A stretch of DNA of 12,758 nt from assembly GCA_002479245.1 (NCBI GenBank), contig DLMG01000343.1, forward strand, positions 1 to 12,758. Reading direction: 5' to 3'. Position numbers and translations under genes: made by a program. The stretch's first letter is position 1; every line of letters begins with the position of its first letter. The DNA comes from Verrucomicrobia subdivision 3 bacterium UBA7542. Its GTDB lineage: Bacteria > Verrucomicrobiota > Verrucomicrobiia > Limisphaerales > UBA11358. This document shows, in pieces, positions 6,897 through 12,758 of the stretch. The notes beneath the pieces were generated by a model. It saw only the letters and a list, made by a program, of their open reading frames with translations, made no database searches and was not told the origin of the DNA.

Positions 6897-7367
6897 TCAT
6901 CGCAATTTGGTGAAAAGTTTTTTCTCGTAGTCGGCCACAAACGTTCGCTTGCCTTTGGAAACAATTTTGTGTCCTTCCGTACGCAAGCGCTTGGCAAGGC
7001 TTTCAACGCCGCCGGGGTATTTGGGATTTAATTCGCCGCCGGTCTTAAGTGTGCGCCAGTAGGGCGTGATGCGTTTTTTGCCTTCCGCTTCGGCTTCGGC
7101 GGCGGCGTGCGCAGCAATCCAGGAAAAAATCCCGGTCGTAATCGGGCAGGCAAAATTCACTTTATGCCTGGCGGCGAGTGCGGTGCGCAGTTCGTTGATC
7201 GTGACGACGCGGCCCTTGGGCACCTGTTTCATCAATGCGTCCACTTCGAGTGGCGCGGGAATGACAAACGTGCCTGTGCCCCAGCGTTTGCTTAACTTGC
7301 CGGTGACTTTGCCAATCTTGGGCAGACCTTTGTTATCCGCCAATTTTTCGCGCCAGGACTTTTTCAT
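6897..7367 (-). CDS. MGMT-fold alkyltransferase-like protein without active-site cysteine
   Basis: This 156-residue protein belongs to the family annotated as 'MGMT family protein'. Residues 50-90 (KGRVVTINELRTALAARH, then PITTGIFSWIAAHAA) correspond to the DNA-binding helix-turn-helix of O6-alkylguanine-DNA alkyltransferases. In real alkyltransferases the next motif is PCHRV, whose Cys accepts the alkyl group. Here the aligned segment is TPYWRTLKTGG (101-111), so Cys is replaced by Tyr102-103 context PYWR. The downstream YPGGVESLAKRLRTEG (117-132) aligns with the usual YAGGLERKRWLL. It cannot repair by alkyl transfer in the known way. Like ATL proteins it may bind damaged DNA and flag it for excision repair (inference). 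Cys74 lies in a different place. It sits 3 nt ahead of rmuC. ATG start, no strong ribosome site. Confidence 0.85.
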   Translation of the reverse strand: MKKSWREKLADNKGLPKIGKVTGKLSKRWGTGTFVIPAPLEVDALMKQVPKGRVVTINELRTALAARHKVNFACPITTGIFSWIAAHAAAEAEAEGKKRITPYWRTLKTGGELNPKYPGGVESLAKRLRTEGHKIVSKGKRTFVADYEKKLFTKLR

Positions 7368-7372
7368 TTTCG

Positions 7373-7536
7373 ATTTACGATTTACGATTTACGAGACCAT
7401 TGTTTGGAGTTCCGCCTTCAGGCGGTCAGAACCGTGTTTACAATTTCGCGCAGCCGCCTAAAGGCGGAACTCCAAACCGGCCTGTGCCCTGGGTAACACG
7501 TCATATCGCGTCAATCGTATATCGTAAATCGTAAAT
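7373..7536. repeat. 22-bp inverted repeat of CGATTTA heptads enclosing a palindromic element
   Basis: The left arm (7373-7394) is three tandem heptads of the form CGATTTA. The right arm (7515-7536) is the reverse complement with one mismatch. The right arm ends directly at the ridA stop codon and the left arm lies 5 nt from the next gene's start, so the pair spans nearly the whole 169-nt gap. Between them lies a second inverted repeat (7403-7476). The nested structure could form a long hairpin in the mRNA or a cruciform in DNA. It may be a MITE-like element or two heptad repeats flanking a REP pair. Confidence 0.8.
7403..7476. repeat. REP/BIME-like palindromic element, family A, copy 1
   Basis: The two 23-nt arms, 7403-7425 and 7454-7476, are reverse complements with a single mismatch, separated by 28 nt. 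Each arm has the layout TTTGGAGTTC followed by its own small hairpin CCGCC-4 nt-GGCGG. A flanking GGAG next to a short GC hairpin, in inverted pairs, is the layout of REP elements organised as BIMEs. The right arm and the next two bases are identical to the right arm of the copy at 8972-9030. Confidence 0.85.
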
Positions 7537-7920
7537 TTAGAAGTGTGCCACAACTTCAATTTCCACATTCGCGCCCTTGGGCAGCGCGGCAACCTGAATG
7601 GTTGAACGCGCCGGGAAATCGCCCGTGAAATGCTTCGAGTAAATCTCGTTCATCCCGGCGAAATCGGCGAGATTCGTCAGGAACACCGTGCTCTTGACCA
7701 CGTTGGCGAACGTCAATTTTTGGTCGTCCAGAATCGCTTTGACGTTTTGCAGCACGCGTTCGGTTTGAACTTTGATGTCGCCGGCAACCAGGTTGCCGTT
7801 CTTCGGGTCAATCGGGATCTGGCCGGCGCAGAACATCAGGTCGCCGACGCGGACGGCGTGGTTGTACGGGCCGACGGCAGCGGGAGATTTCGCGGGTTTG
7901 ATGATGGTTTTGGTTGCCAT
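7537..7920 (-). CDS. ridA: RidA family enamine/imine deaminase
   Basis: RidA hydrolyses reactive 2-aminoacrylate and related enamines/imines released by PLP enzymes such as threonine dehydratase, protecting other PLP enzymes in the cytosol. It has 127 residues, the normal length. Diagnostic features are [12 protein letters not shown] (residues 12-23, with Tyr19), [13 protein letters not shown] (30-42), NVKAIL (59-64) and [24 protein letters not shown] (102-125). Arg105, which binds the substrate carboxylate, and Glu120 are both present, so full deaminase activity is expected. It is the first gene of the minus-strand run, divergent from the SDR gene, with a 169-nt repeat-filled gap before the next gene. 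ATG start; no clear Shine-Dalgarno. Confidence 0.97.
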   Translation of the reverse strand: MATKTIIKPAKSPAAVGPYNHAVRVGDLMFCAGQIPIDPKNGNLVAGDIKVQTERVLQNVKAILDDQKLTFANVVKSTVFLTNLADFAGMNEIYSKHFTGDFPARSTIQVAALPKGANVEIEVVAHF

Positions 7921-7934
7921 AAAATGCGGCGCAA

Positions 7935-7963
7935 GGTCTAACGGCTTTGAGCGCGCGGGTCAA
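7935..7963 (-). promoter_or_regulatory. Possible sigma-70-type promoter for ridA
   Basis: On the minus strand TTGACC (7963-7958, 5/6 match to TTGACA) is followed after 17 nt by TAGACC (7940-7935, 3/6 match to TATAAT). Spacing and position fit a promoter just ahead of ridA, giving a very short leader. The weak -10 keeps this tentative. Confidence 0.3.
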
Positions 7964-8038
7964 GGAAAGGTCGGAAGGCAGACCCGTGCTTTTCATTCGC
8001 ACGCCGTCCGCGCCGCTGTTATGCTGCACGCCAAATTA

Positions 8039-9661
8039 ATGTCTGTTCACCACCACAGCGAACCCAGCGGCGCGAAAGAAAACCATTCGCTGGCCGCGCA
8101 GTTGAAGGCGGCCGCCGAGATTCTCGAAAAGGCGGCGGCGAATCGCGCGTTGCTCGCCGGGATTCCGGAAAAGGAACGCATGCGTCTGCTCAAGGCGGCG
8201 GGTGAAATTTACTGCCCGGATGTGAACGCGCGGCGGCGGTTTGTGAAGGCCAGGGTGCGCCAGCGCAAGGCGGAGAAAATTCAGCGGGACCAGTCCAAAC
8301 TCAATAAAACCGGGATTCGAAAACTGCGCCGGGAAAAAATCTTCACCACACCAAATTTAGTTCCGCTCATCGGGTTCCAACAGCAGGAGGTCGAAGGCGA
8401 CCCGGATTTCCGTGAAGTTGTCGAGCCGCAGAATTGCTACATCTGTAAGCAGGACTACACGACGATTCATCATTTCTACGATCAGCTTTGCCCGGCGTGC
8501 GGGGAGTTGAATTTCCGCAAGCGCACCGAGTCGGCGGATTTGCGCGGGCGCGTGGCGCTCCTGACCGGCGGGCGGGTGAAGATCGGTTATCAGGCAGGCA
8601 TCAAGCTGCTGCGCGCCGGGGCGCAACTCATCGTCAGCACGCGCTTCCCGCGCGACGCGGCGACCCGTTACGCGGCCGAGCCGGATTTCAAGGAGTGGGG
8701 ACATCGGCTGGAAATTTTTGGACTCGATTTGCGCCACACGCCGAGCGTGGAGGCATTTTGCCGGCATCTGCTCGCCACGCGACCGCGGCTGGATTTCATC
8801 ATCAACAACGCGTGCCAGACGGTGCGGCGTCCGCCGGATTTTTATCAGCACATGATGGAGCGCGAAAACGGTTCGCTGAACAAAATGCCGGAGCGGGCGC
8901 GCAAGCTGCTCGGCGCTTACGAAGGTTTACGCGGCTATCATCTGCTGCCGGAAGGCGACGCGAAACCCGCGTTCGGAGTTCCGCCTTTAGGCGGCGCGGC
9001 GACCGAACCGCCTAAAGGCGGAACTCCAAACCATCGCATGTCCGCCGTCGCGGGGCTGACGCACGCGGCGGCGTTGTCGCAAGTGCCGCTGTTGCCGGAC
9101 GAACTCGCCGCGCAAAAGGATTTGTTTCCCGAAGGCCGGCTCGACCAGGATTTGCAGCAGGTGGATTTGCGCGAGCGCAATTCGTGGCGGCTGCTGCTGG
9201 CCGAGGTGCCGGCGGTCGAGTTGCTCGAAGTGCAGCTCGTGAACGCCATCGCGCCGTTTATTTTGAATGCGCGGCTGAAGCCGTTGATGTTGCGCACGCC
9301 GGAACGCGACAAGCACATCGTAAACGTGTCGGCGGTGGAGGGGCAATTTTACCGGAAGTTCAAGACGACCCGGCATCCGCACACGAACATGGCGAAGGCT
9401 GCGTTGAACATGATGACCCGCACGTCGGCGACGGATTATCACGCGGCCGGCATCCACATGAACAGCGTGGACACGGGCTGGGTGACGGACGAGGACCCGG
9501 TGCAGATTGCGGCGCGCAAGGTGCAGGAACACCGGTTTCATCCGCCGCTGGACATCGTGGATGGCGCGGCGCGCATCGTGGACCCGATCATCGCCGGCTT
9601 CAACACCGGCGAACACGTCTGGGGGAAATTTCTGAAGGATTACCGCGAGACGGATTGGTGA
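8039..9661 (+). CDS. Atypical SDR-family oxidoreductase with N-terminal Cys4 cluster and in-frame palindrome insert
   Basis: This 540-residue protein has an NAD(P)-binding Rossmann SDR domain (~168-540). It is preceded by a charged helical region (~15-105) and a four-cysteine cluster C133-x2-C136 and C151-x2-C154 that looks like a zinc ribbon. SDR landmarks are [14 protein letters not shown] (174-187, the nucleotide loop, a variant of TGxxxGxG), DLR (230-232), IINNACQT (254-261) and [10 protein letters not shown] (426-435, with Ser431). At the usual YxxxK position the sequence is [14 protein letters not shown]: the Lys (453) is kept but Tyr is Thr449. [12 protein letters not shown] (475-486) is the usual post-catalytic loop. 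Substrate unknown. Residues 312-331 are encoded by a palindromic repeat. The ATG at 8039 is chosen as the start near the family-like region. An ATG at 8021 is possible, and neither has a clear ribosome site. The open frame upstream of 8021 is antisense to ridA. Confidence 0.85.
   Translation: MSVHHHSEPSGAKENHSLAAQLKAAAEILEKAAANRALLAGIPEKERMRLLKAAGEIYCPDVNARRRFVKARVRQRKAEKIQRDQSKLNKTGIRKLRREKIFTTPNLVPLIGFQQQEVEGDPDFREVVEPQNCYICKQDYTTIHHFYDQLCPACGELNFRKRTESADLRGRVALLTGGRVKIGYQAGIKLLRAGAQLIVSTRFPRDAATRYAAEPDFKEWGHRLEIFGLDLRHTPSVEAFCRHLLATRPRLDFIINNACQTVRRPPDFYQHMMERENGSLNKMPERARKLLGAYEGLRGYHLLPEGDAKPAFGVPPLGGAATEPPKGGTPNHRMSAVAGLTHAAALSQVPLLPDELAAQKDLFPEGRLDQDLQQVDLRERNSWRLLLAEVPAVELLEVQLVNAIAPFILNARLKPLMLRTPERDKHIVNVSAVEGQFYRKFKTTRHPHTNMAKAALNMMTRTSATDYHAAGIHMNSVDTGWVTDEDPVQIAARKVQEHRFHPPLDIVDGAARIVDPIIAGFNTGEHVWGKFLKDYRETDW
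8972..9030. repeat. REP/BIME-like palindromic element, family A, copy 2, inside a CDS
   Basis: The arms 8972-8994 and 9008-9030 are near-perfect reverse complements separated by 13 nt. The right arm is identical to that of the copy at 7403-7476; the left arm differs by a couple of bases. It lies wholly inside the SDR gene and is translated as [20 protein letters not shown] (residues 312-331) without breaking the frame. Confidence 0.9.
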
Positions 9662-9697
9662 AATATTCGGCGGAAACAGTTTGAAAAGAAAAACAGT

Positions 9698-10654
9698 TTA
9701 TTCGTGACCGCCATGCTGGCGCAGTAATTCCACTACATCCTTGAATCCGCTCTCCACCGCTTCGTGCAATGGCGTCTGACCGTCGCTGTTCTTGGCATTG
9801 ACATCGGCTTTATTGGCCAGCAGCAATTCCGCCACATCCTTGTGACCCCAAACCGCTGCACCGTGTAAAGGCGTTCCGTCTTTTGAGTTGGCATTAATAT
9901 CGGCTTTGTTAGCTAGCAGCAGTTCTGCTACTTCCTTAAAGCCACTAAACGATGCCTCGTGCAAGGGCGTCCGGCCGATTTTGTTCTTGGCATTAACATC
10001 GGCGTCATTGGCCAGCAGTAACTCCACCATATCCTTTTTGCCATTTGCTGCCGCCCTGTGGAGTGGTGTTACATCCCATTTATCTTTTGCATTTATGTCA
10101 GCTTTGTTAGCCAGCAGTACTTTTGCTACATCCACATAGCCGCCATATGCCGCCTCATGCAAGGGCGTTCGACCATCATTATCCTTGGCATTGACATCAG
10201 CTTTGTTGGCCAGCAGCAATTCCACCACATCCTTGTGGTTCCAAATCACCGCCCCATGCAAGGGCGTCTCACCGGCGTTGTTCGTGACATTGACATCGGC
10301 TTTGTTGGCCAGCAACAATTCCACCATTCCCTCGTGTCCCTGTCCTGCCGCAAAACGCAAAGGCGTCGCACCTCTGTTGTCCTTGGCATTGACATCGGCT
10401 TTATTGGCTAATAGCAATTCTACTACGTCCTTGTGGTTGTGGTCCACCGCCCAGTGCAAAGGCGTGTAGCCATTTGGGTCTCTGCTGGAAACCCAATCAG
10501 GATTGTTTTTGAGCAGCGTCTTGACCTTTTCCAAGTTGCCATCCTCAGCCGCAGCATGAATCTCGTAGCTACCAAAGGCGAGGTTGCTCCAAGCTAGCAC
10601 AAGCAACGTGATGGCCGCGCGGCGAAAAATTTGGAAGATGGAGTGCTTAATCAT
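9698..10654 (-). CDS. Exported ankyrin-repeat protein
   Basis: This 318-residue protein probably mediates protein-protein contacts outside the cytoplasm; its partner cannot be read from sequence. Residues 1-28 (MIKHSIFQIFRR, then AAITLLVLAW, then SNLAFG) form a signal peptide. An N-terminal cap repeat (~29-58) precedes eight ankyrin repeats with TPLH or TPLR at 64, 97, 130, 163, 196, 229, 261 and 294. The 33-residue period breaks once, at the seventh repeat (NSKDGTPLHG), which is one residue short. LLANKADVNAK recurs in almost every repeat, and the DNA repeats are correspondingly similar over ~99-bp units, which points to recent expansion. I chose the ATG at 10654; a TTG eight codons upstream is less likely. 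Its stop lies 36 bp from the convergent SDR stop. The protein gene upstream ends 58 nt before it. Confidence 0.93.
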   Translation of the reverse strand: MIKHSIFQIFRRAAITLLVLAWSNLAFGSYEIHAAAEDGNLEKVKTLLKNNPDWVSSRDPNGYTPLHWAVDHNHKDVVELLLANKADVNAKDNRGATPLRFAAGQGHEGMVELLLANKADVNVTNNAGETPLHGAVIWNHKDVVELLLANKADVNAKDNDGRTPLHEAAYGGYVDVAKVLLANKADINAKDKWDVTPLHRAAANGKKDMVELLLANDADVNAKNKIGRTPLHEASFSGFKEVAELLLANKADINANSKDGTPLHGAAVWGHKDVAELLLANKADVNAKNSDGQTPLHEAVESGFKDVVELLRQHGGHE

Positions 10655-10712
10655 GCCCGCGACTTTGCTTCCGTCCAAAACATTTGTCCAGCCAAAGGCG
10701 AGACGCTGCGTT

Positions 10713-11477
10713 TCACGGCGATTTCAACCATTGCGTCAGCGGCGGGCTGGCGGGAATCCAGCGGGCGTGAAGCTGCGGCGGCGTGGCCGTGGCGTCCATC
10801 ATCAGGCTTTCGGCGAGATAGATGGTGCCGTTGCCATAATAGTAAACCGAGGGACAGAACATCAGGCCGGGCAGTTGGTCGCTGGTCATCTTGATGGTGT
10901 CGAGGTTGGTGACGCCGGTGAATGGAAACTCGGACAGCTCGACGGACGCGCCGTCGCGCAGGTTGCGCACGATTTCGGCCAGCAGCGCCGCATTGGTGGT
11001 GGTGAGATACGGATTGCGCCGGTCGGGCCGGTAGGCGGTCATTTCGCGGAAGGTGGCGGTGCGCCAGTCGAACGGCGGTTGTTTGATATTGCGATAGGGG
11101 ACATACGCGGGCATCTCGGAACCGCAATCGCCGGCGACGTAGGCGGTGACCGGCTGGCCGGGAATCGCGCAGATTTTGCCGTCGCCAAACGCCATGCGCC
11201 CGGTGACGGGCTTCGGATCGCTTGTCATTATTTGCAAGGCGGATTCCTCGTAGTCGTTCACAAAAACGTCGTTGCCACATGTCAAGGTGCTGTGGCGATA
11301 ACCGGCGTGCGACGAAGCCGATTGTTCCGAAGTATAAACCGGCAGGCCGGAGCCGTCCGCCGTCGCCTCCTGATGCCCGGCAAAAAAACCGAGCGCCAAG
11401 GCCAGTACCAGCGCCACGCCGATTACACCGAGCGCGAGAAGCGCGGCGGCGAGGATAAACCATTGTTTTTTAGTCAT
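10713..11477 (-). CDS. Membrane-anchored protein of unknown function
   Basis: I do not recognise this 254-residue protein. Residues 7-33 are a strongly hydrophobic segment (WFILAAALLALGVIGVALVL and on), either an uncleaved N-terminal anchor or a signal peptide, so the remaining ~220 residues should be periplasmic. The exported part holds four cysteines (67, 103, 118, 208), compatible with two disulphides. It also has aromatic-rich stretches (AYVPYRNIKQPPFDWR, VYYYGNGTIYLAE) and a proline-rich C-terminus. It starts 9 nt after the stop of the Gre-like gene, so the two are almost certainly co-transcribed, and the ankyrin gene follows 58 nt later. Long open frames on the opposite strand across this region are judged non-coding because this frame carries the membrane segment and the tight operon spacing. 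Confidence 0.8.
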   Translation of the reverse strand: MTKKQWFILAAALLALGVIGVALVLALALGFFAGHQEATADGSGLPVYTSEQSASSHAGYRHSTLTCGNDVFVNDYEESALQIMTSDPKPVTGRMAFGDGKICAIPGQPVTAYVAGDCGSEMPAYVPYRNIKQPPFDWRTATFREMTAYRPDRRNPYLTTTNAALLAEIVRNLRDGASVELSEFPFTGVTNLDTIKMTSDQLPGLMFCPSVYYYGNGTIYLAESLMMDATATPPQLHARWIPASPPLTQWLKSP

Positions 11478-11486
11478 AGTCGGTTT

Positions 11487-11966
11487 TTAGGTGACCGAAA
11501 GGATTTTCGCCGCGCGGGTTTCGCCGCCAAGTTTCAGTTGCAGGGCGTCGCCTTGTTTCCTGCCCATGAGCTGTTTGCCGAGTGGCGATTGCGGGGTGAT
11601 GACGAGGATTTCCTTTTTGTCGTGCAACACTTCCGTGCCGCCGGCGCGTGGGCCGAGGAAGTAAAATGAATTTTCGCCACCGTGCTCCAGTTCCACCAGC
11701 GCACCGATGTCAATGGCTTCGCCGTCGCCAAACCTGCGGACGGCCAGTTTTTCAAATTCGGCGATGGCGGATTCTATTTCCGCCGCCTGCCGGGACTGGC
11801 CGCGGGCGAGGTAGGAGGCTTCAAGACCGCGGGTGTCGTATTTGTCCTCGGCCTTGTTCTGCTCGTGCGTGGCTTCGGCGCGCGAAGCGTTCGCGGCGCG
11901 GAAATAAACCTGCAATTCTTCTGTGAGCCGGGCGATGATTTTCCTGATGATGGCGCGTTTGTTCAT
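11487..11966 (-). CDS. GreA/GreB-family transcription factor
   Basis: This 159-residue protein is predicted to bind the secondary channel of RNA polymerase. Residues 1-75 form the N-terminal coiled coil. Its turn region (ATHEQNKAEDKYDTRGLEASYLARGQ, 32-57) is rich in acidic residues, as needed to place Mg2+ for transcript cleavage. It is, however, the variant form (KYDTRGLEASYLA) of a divergent Gre-like subfamily, not classic GreA. Residues 82-159 are the FKBP-like C-terminal domain, with IDIGALVELE, YFLGP and VITPQSPLGKQLMGRKQGD (122-140), equivalent to the SP.G.ALIGK..GD motif of GreA. Cleavage activity versus regulation of initiation cannot be told from sequence. The ATG at 11966 gives the normal family length. 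The frame stays open upstream only through the palindromic element at 12050-12149. It heads a two- or three-gene operon. Confidence 0.9.
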   Translation of the reverse strand: MNKRAIIRKIIARLTEELQVYFRAANASRAEATHEQNKAEDKYDTRGLEASYLARGQSRQAAEIESAIAEFEKLAVRRFGDGEAIDIGALVELEHGGENSFYFLGPRAGGTEVLHDKKEILVITPQSPLGKQLMGRKQGDALQLKLGGETRAAKILSVT

Positions 11967-12049
11967 TACTTCACGTCTGCGACTGTATTTCGCCGTTCCC
12001 TTTCCGTCCAGATGACTTTTGGATTTCGTCCGCCGGATTCCGCTGCCGC

Positions 12050-12149
12050 AAAGCGCCAGAGGACTGGCGCAGTCCAAGACGCTTCGCGCATACGAGGGTT
12101 GTAGAAAATCGCGCCAGCGTCTTGGAGTGCGGCGGCCCTCCGCCGCTTT
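12050..12149. repeat. REP/BIME-like palindromic element, family B
   Basis: Two 34-nt arms, 12050-12083 and 12116-12149, are inverted copies differing at six positions and separated by 32 nt. Each arm contains an outer hairpin: GCGCCAG-AGGA-CTGGCGC on the left and GCGGCGG-CCCT-CCGCCGC on the right. Each also has an inner CCAAGACGCT/AGCGTCTTGG stem that can pair across the element. Four of the six differences are two compensatory base-pair swaps within the outer hairpin. The right arm carries TTGGAGTGC before its hairpin, echoing TTGGAGTTC of family A. It lies in the gap between mtnP and the Gre-like gene, in their transcript if co-transcribed. Confidence 0.85.
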
Positions 12150-12200
12150 TCATCCGGCACTGGAGCACGCTGATGTTGCGCACACAACCGCGCTCCTCGT

Positions 12201-12758
12201 TCAAAGATACTTCGCCAGCAATGGCGCCAGTTCCTTCTTCGTTTTTGCCGGCCAGAATTTTTTATCGGTCAGGATCGCGTTGTTCAACGCGGAATGGCAC
12301 GGCCAGTTCGGCACGGTCGGGATTTGCGGGATGGCACGGGCAACAATTTGTTTGGCCATGTCCGCGTTGCGATGGAGGTTGGCGATGATCATTTCGAGCG
12401 TGACGTGCTCGTCGTCCTTCCAGCAATCGTAGTCGGTGGCCATCGCCAGGGTCGCATAGGCGATTTCGGCTTCGCGGGCGCATTTGGCCTCGCCCAGATT
12501 GGTCATGCCGATGACGTTGAAACCGGCGCGATGGTTCAGGAGCGATTCGGCGCGGGTGCTGAACGCCGGGCCTTCCATGCAGACATAAGTGCCGCCGTTG
12601 TGCGCCTGCGCCCGGCAAAGAATGGCAATCTTAAAAAGAATTTGCCGCAATTCCTCGCAGATCGGATGCGCGAACGCAACGTGCGCCACGATGCCGCGTC
12701 CAAAAAAGGTGTGGGCGAGCGATTGTTTGGTGCGGTCCACAAACTGGTCAACGAGCAC
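12201..12758 (-). CDS. mtnP: S-methyl-5'-thioadenosine phosphorylase (5'-partial)
   Basis: MtnP splits methylthioadenosine, a by-product of polyamine and quorum-signal synthesis, with phosphate into adenine and 5-methylthioribose-1-phosphate; it acts in the cytosol in methionine salvage. The 185 residues present are the C-terminal two thirds. The first ~100 of a usual ~285-290 lie beyond the right edge, so the true start is not in the window. Motifs seen are VDQFVDRTK (3-11), TFFGRGIVAHVAFAHPICEEL (17-37), GGTYVCMEGPAFSTRAES (55-72), VIGMTNLGEAKCAREAEI (82-99) and MATDYDCW (106-113). The last of these distinguishes MTA phosphorylases from other purine phosphorylases of the family. The reading frame is intact and ends in TGA at 12201. 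A palindromic element lies 52 nt downstream, before the Gre-like gene. Confidence 0.95.
   Translation of the reverse strand: MLVDQFVDRTKQSLAHTFFGRGIVAHVAFAHPICEELRQILFKIAILCRAQAHNGGTYVCMEGPAFSTRAESLLNHRAGFNVIGMTNLGEAKCAREAEIAYATLAMATDYDCWKDDEHVTLEMIIANLHRNADMAKQIVARAIPQIPTVPNWPCHSALNNAILTDKKFWPAKTKKELAPLLAKYL

Noticed and set aside
7371..7394. Heptad CGATTTA repeats as a CRISPR or origin iterons
   Set aside because: There are only three contiguous units, no spacers, and no rep or dnaA gene or DnaA-box cluster nearby.
7772..8038. N-terminal extension of the SDR gene over ridA
   Set aside because: It would be translated from the antisense strand of ridA; ridA is a complete, well-conserved gene. 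ATGs at 8021 and 8039 fit better.
9720..10540. CRISPR-like ~99-bp periodic repeats
   Set aside because: The period encodes 33-residue ankyrin repeats in one open frame; spacing and content are those of protein repeats.
10655..10678. TTG start eight codons upstream for the ankyrin protein
   Set aside because: The ATG at 10654 begins directly with a positively charged signal-peptide n-region; the extra residues add acidic and small residues before it.
10584..11669. 361-codon open frame on the plus strand
   Set aside because: It is opposite the ankyrin signal peptide, the membrane protein and the Gre-like C-terminus. High GC keeps stops rare, and its product shows no domain.
11967..12077. Longer N-terminus for the Gre-like protein
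   Set aside because: The extra 37 codons are translated largely from the family B palindrome and its flank; the family's normal length starts at 11966.

Overview
The window looks like chromosomal DNA from a free-living, moderately GC-rich Gram-negative bacterium. My best guess is the phylum Verrucomicrobiota, near Limisphaerales/Pedosphaera. This rests on recall, not on a search. It is based on a two-copy protein with an N-terminal module seen in Verrucomicrobia, Acidobacteria and Planctomycetes, a secreted family-2 glycosidase, weak Shine-Dalgarno signals, and GC-rich palindromic repeats. The peptide signatures of those repeats ([23 protein letters not shown]) are ones I associate with Verrucomicrobia genomes.

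Layout. Positions 1-663 are the 3' end of an rRNA operon: the end of 23S, a spacer with a boxA-like motif, 5S, and a strong terminator. Positions 708-3137 (minus) encode an 809-residue protein built from two homologous ~355-residue halves. At 3402-3468 a second copy of the last part of the 5S gene plus its terminator appears with no 5S body, so the duplicated gene lies between two copies of the rRNA operon's end. Positions 3512-7920 (minus) carry ridA, an alkyltransferase-like protein, rmuC and a secreted GH2 glycosidase. The last three are tightly spaced, and the ridA-to-alkyltransferase gap is filled by nested inverted repeats. Positions 8039-9661 (plus) encode an unusual SDR-family oxidoreductase with an N-terminal four-cysteine cluster and a palindromic repeat inserted in frame. 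Positions 9698-12758 (minus) carry mtnP (cut by the window edge), a GreA/GreB-like factor, a membrane-anchored protein of unknown function and an exported ankyrin-repeat protein.

How the parts relate. The recognised genes are housekeeping or stress functions: RidA removes reactive enamines/imines, MtnP salvages methylthioadenosine, RmuC and the alkyltransferase-like protein act in DNA maintenance, and the Gre-like factor acts on RNA polymerase. I see no phage, CRISPR, toxin-antitoxin or biosynthetic cluster. The novelty is in the DNA architecture. There are two related families of REP/BIME-like palindromes, one copy of which has become coding sequence. A 22-bp inverted repeat encloses one of the palindromes. 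The end of the rRNA operon is duplicated around a gene.
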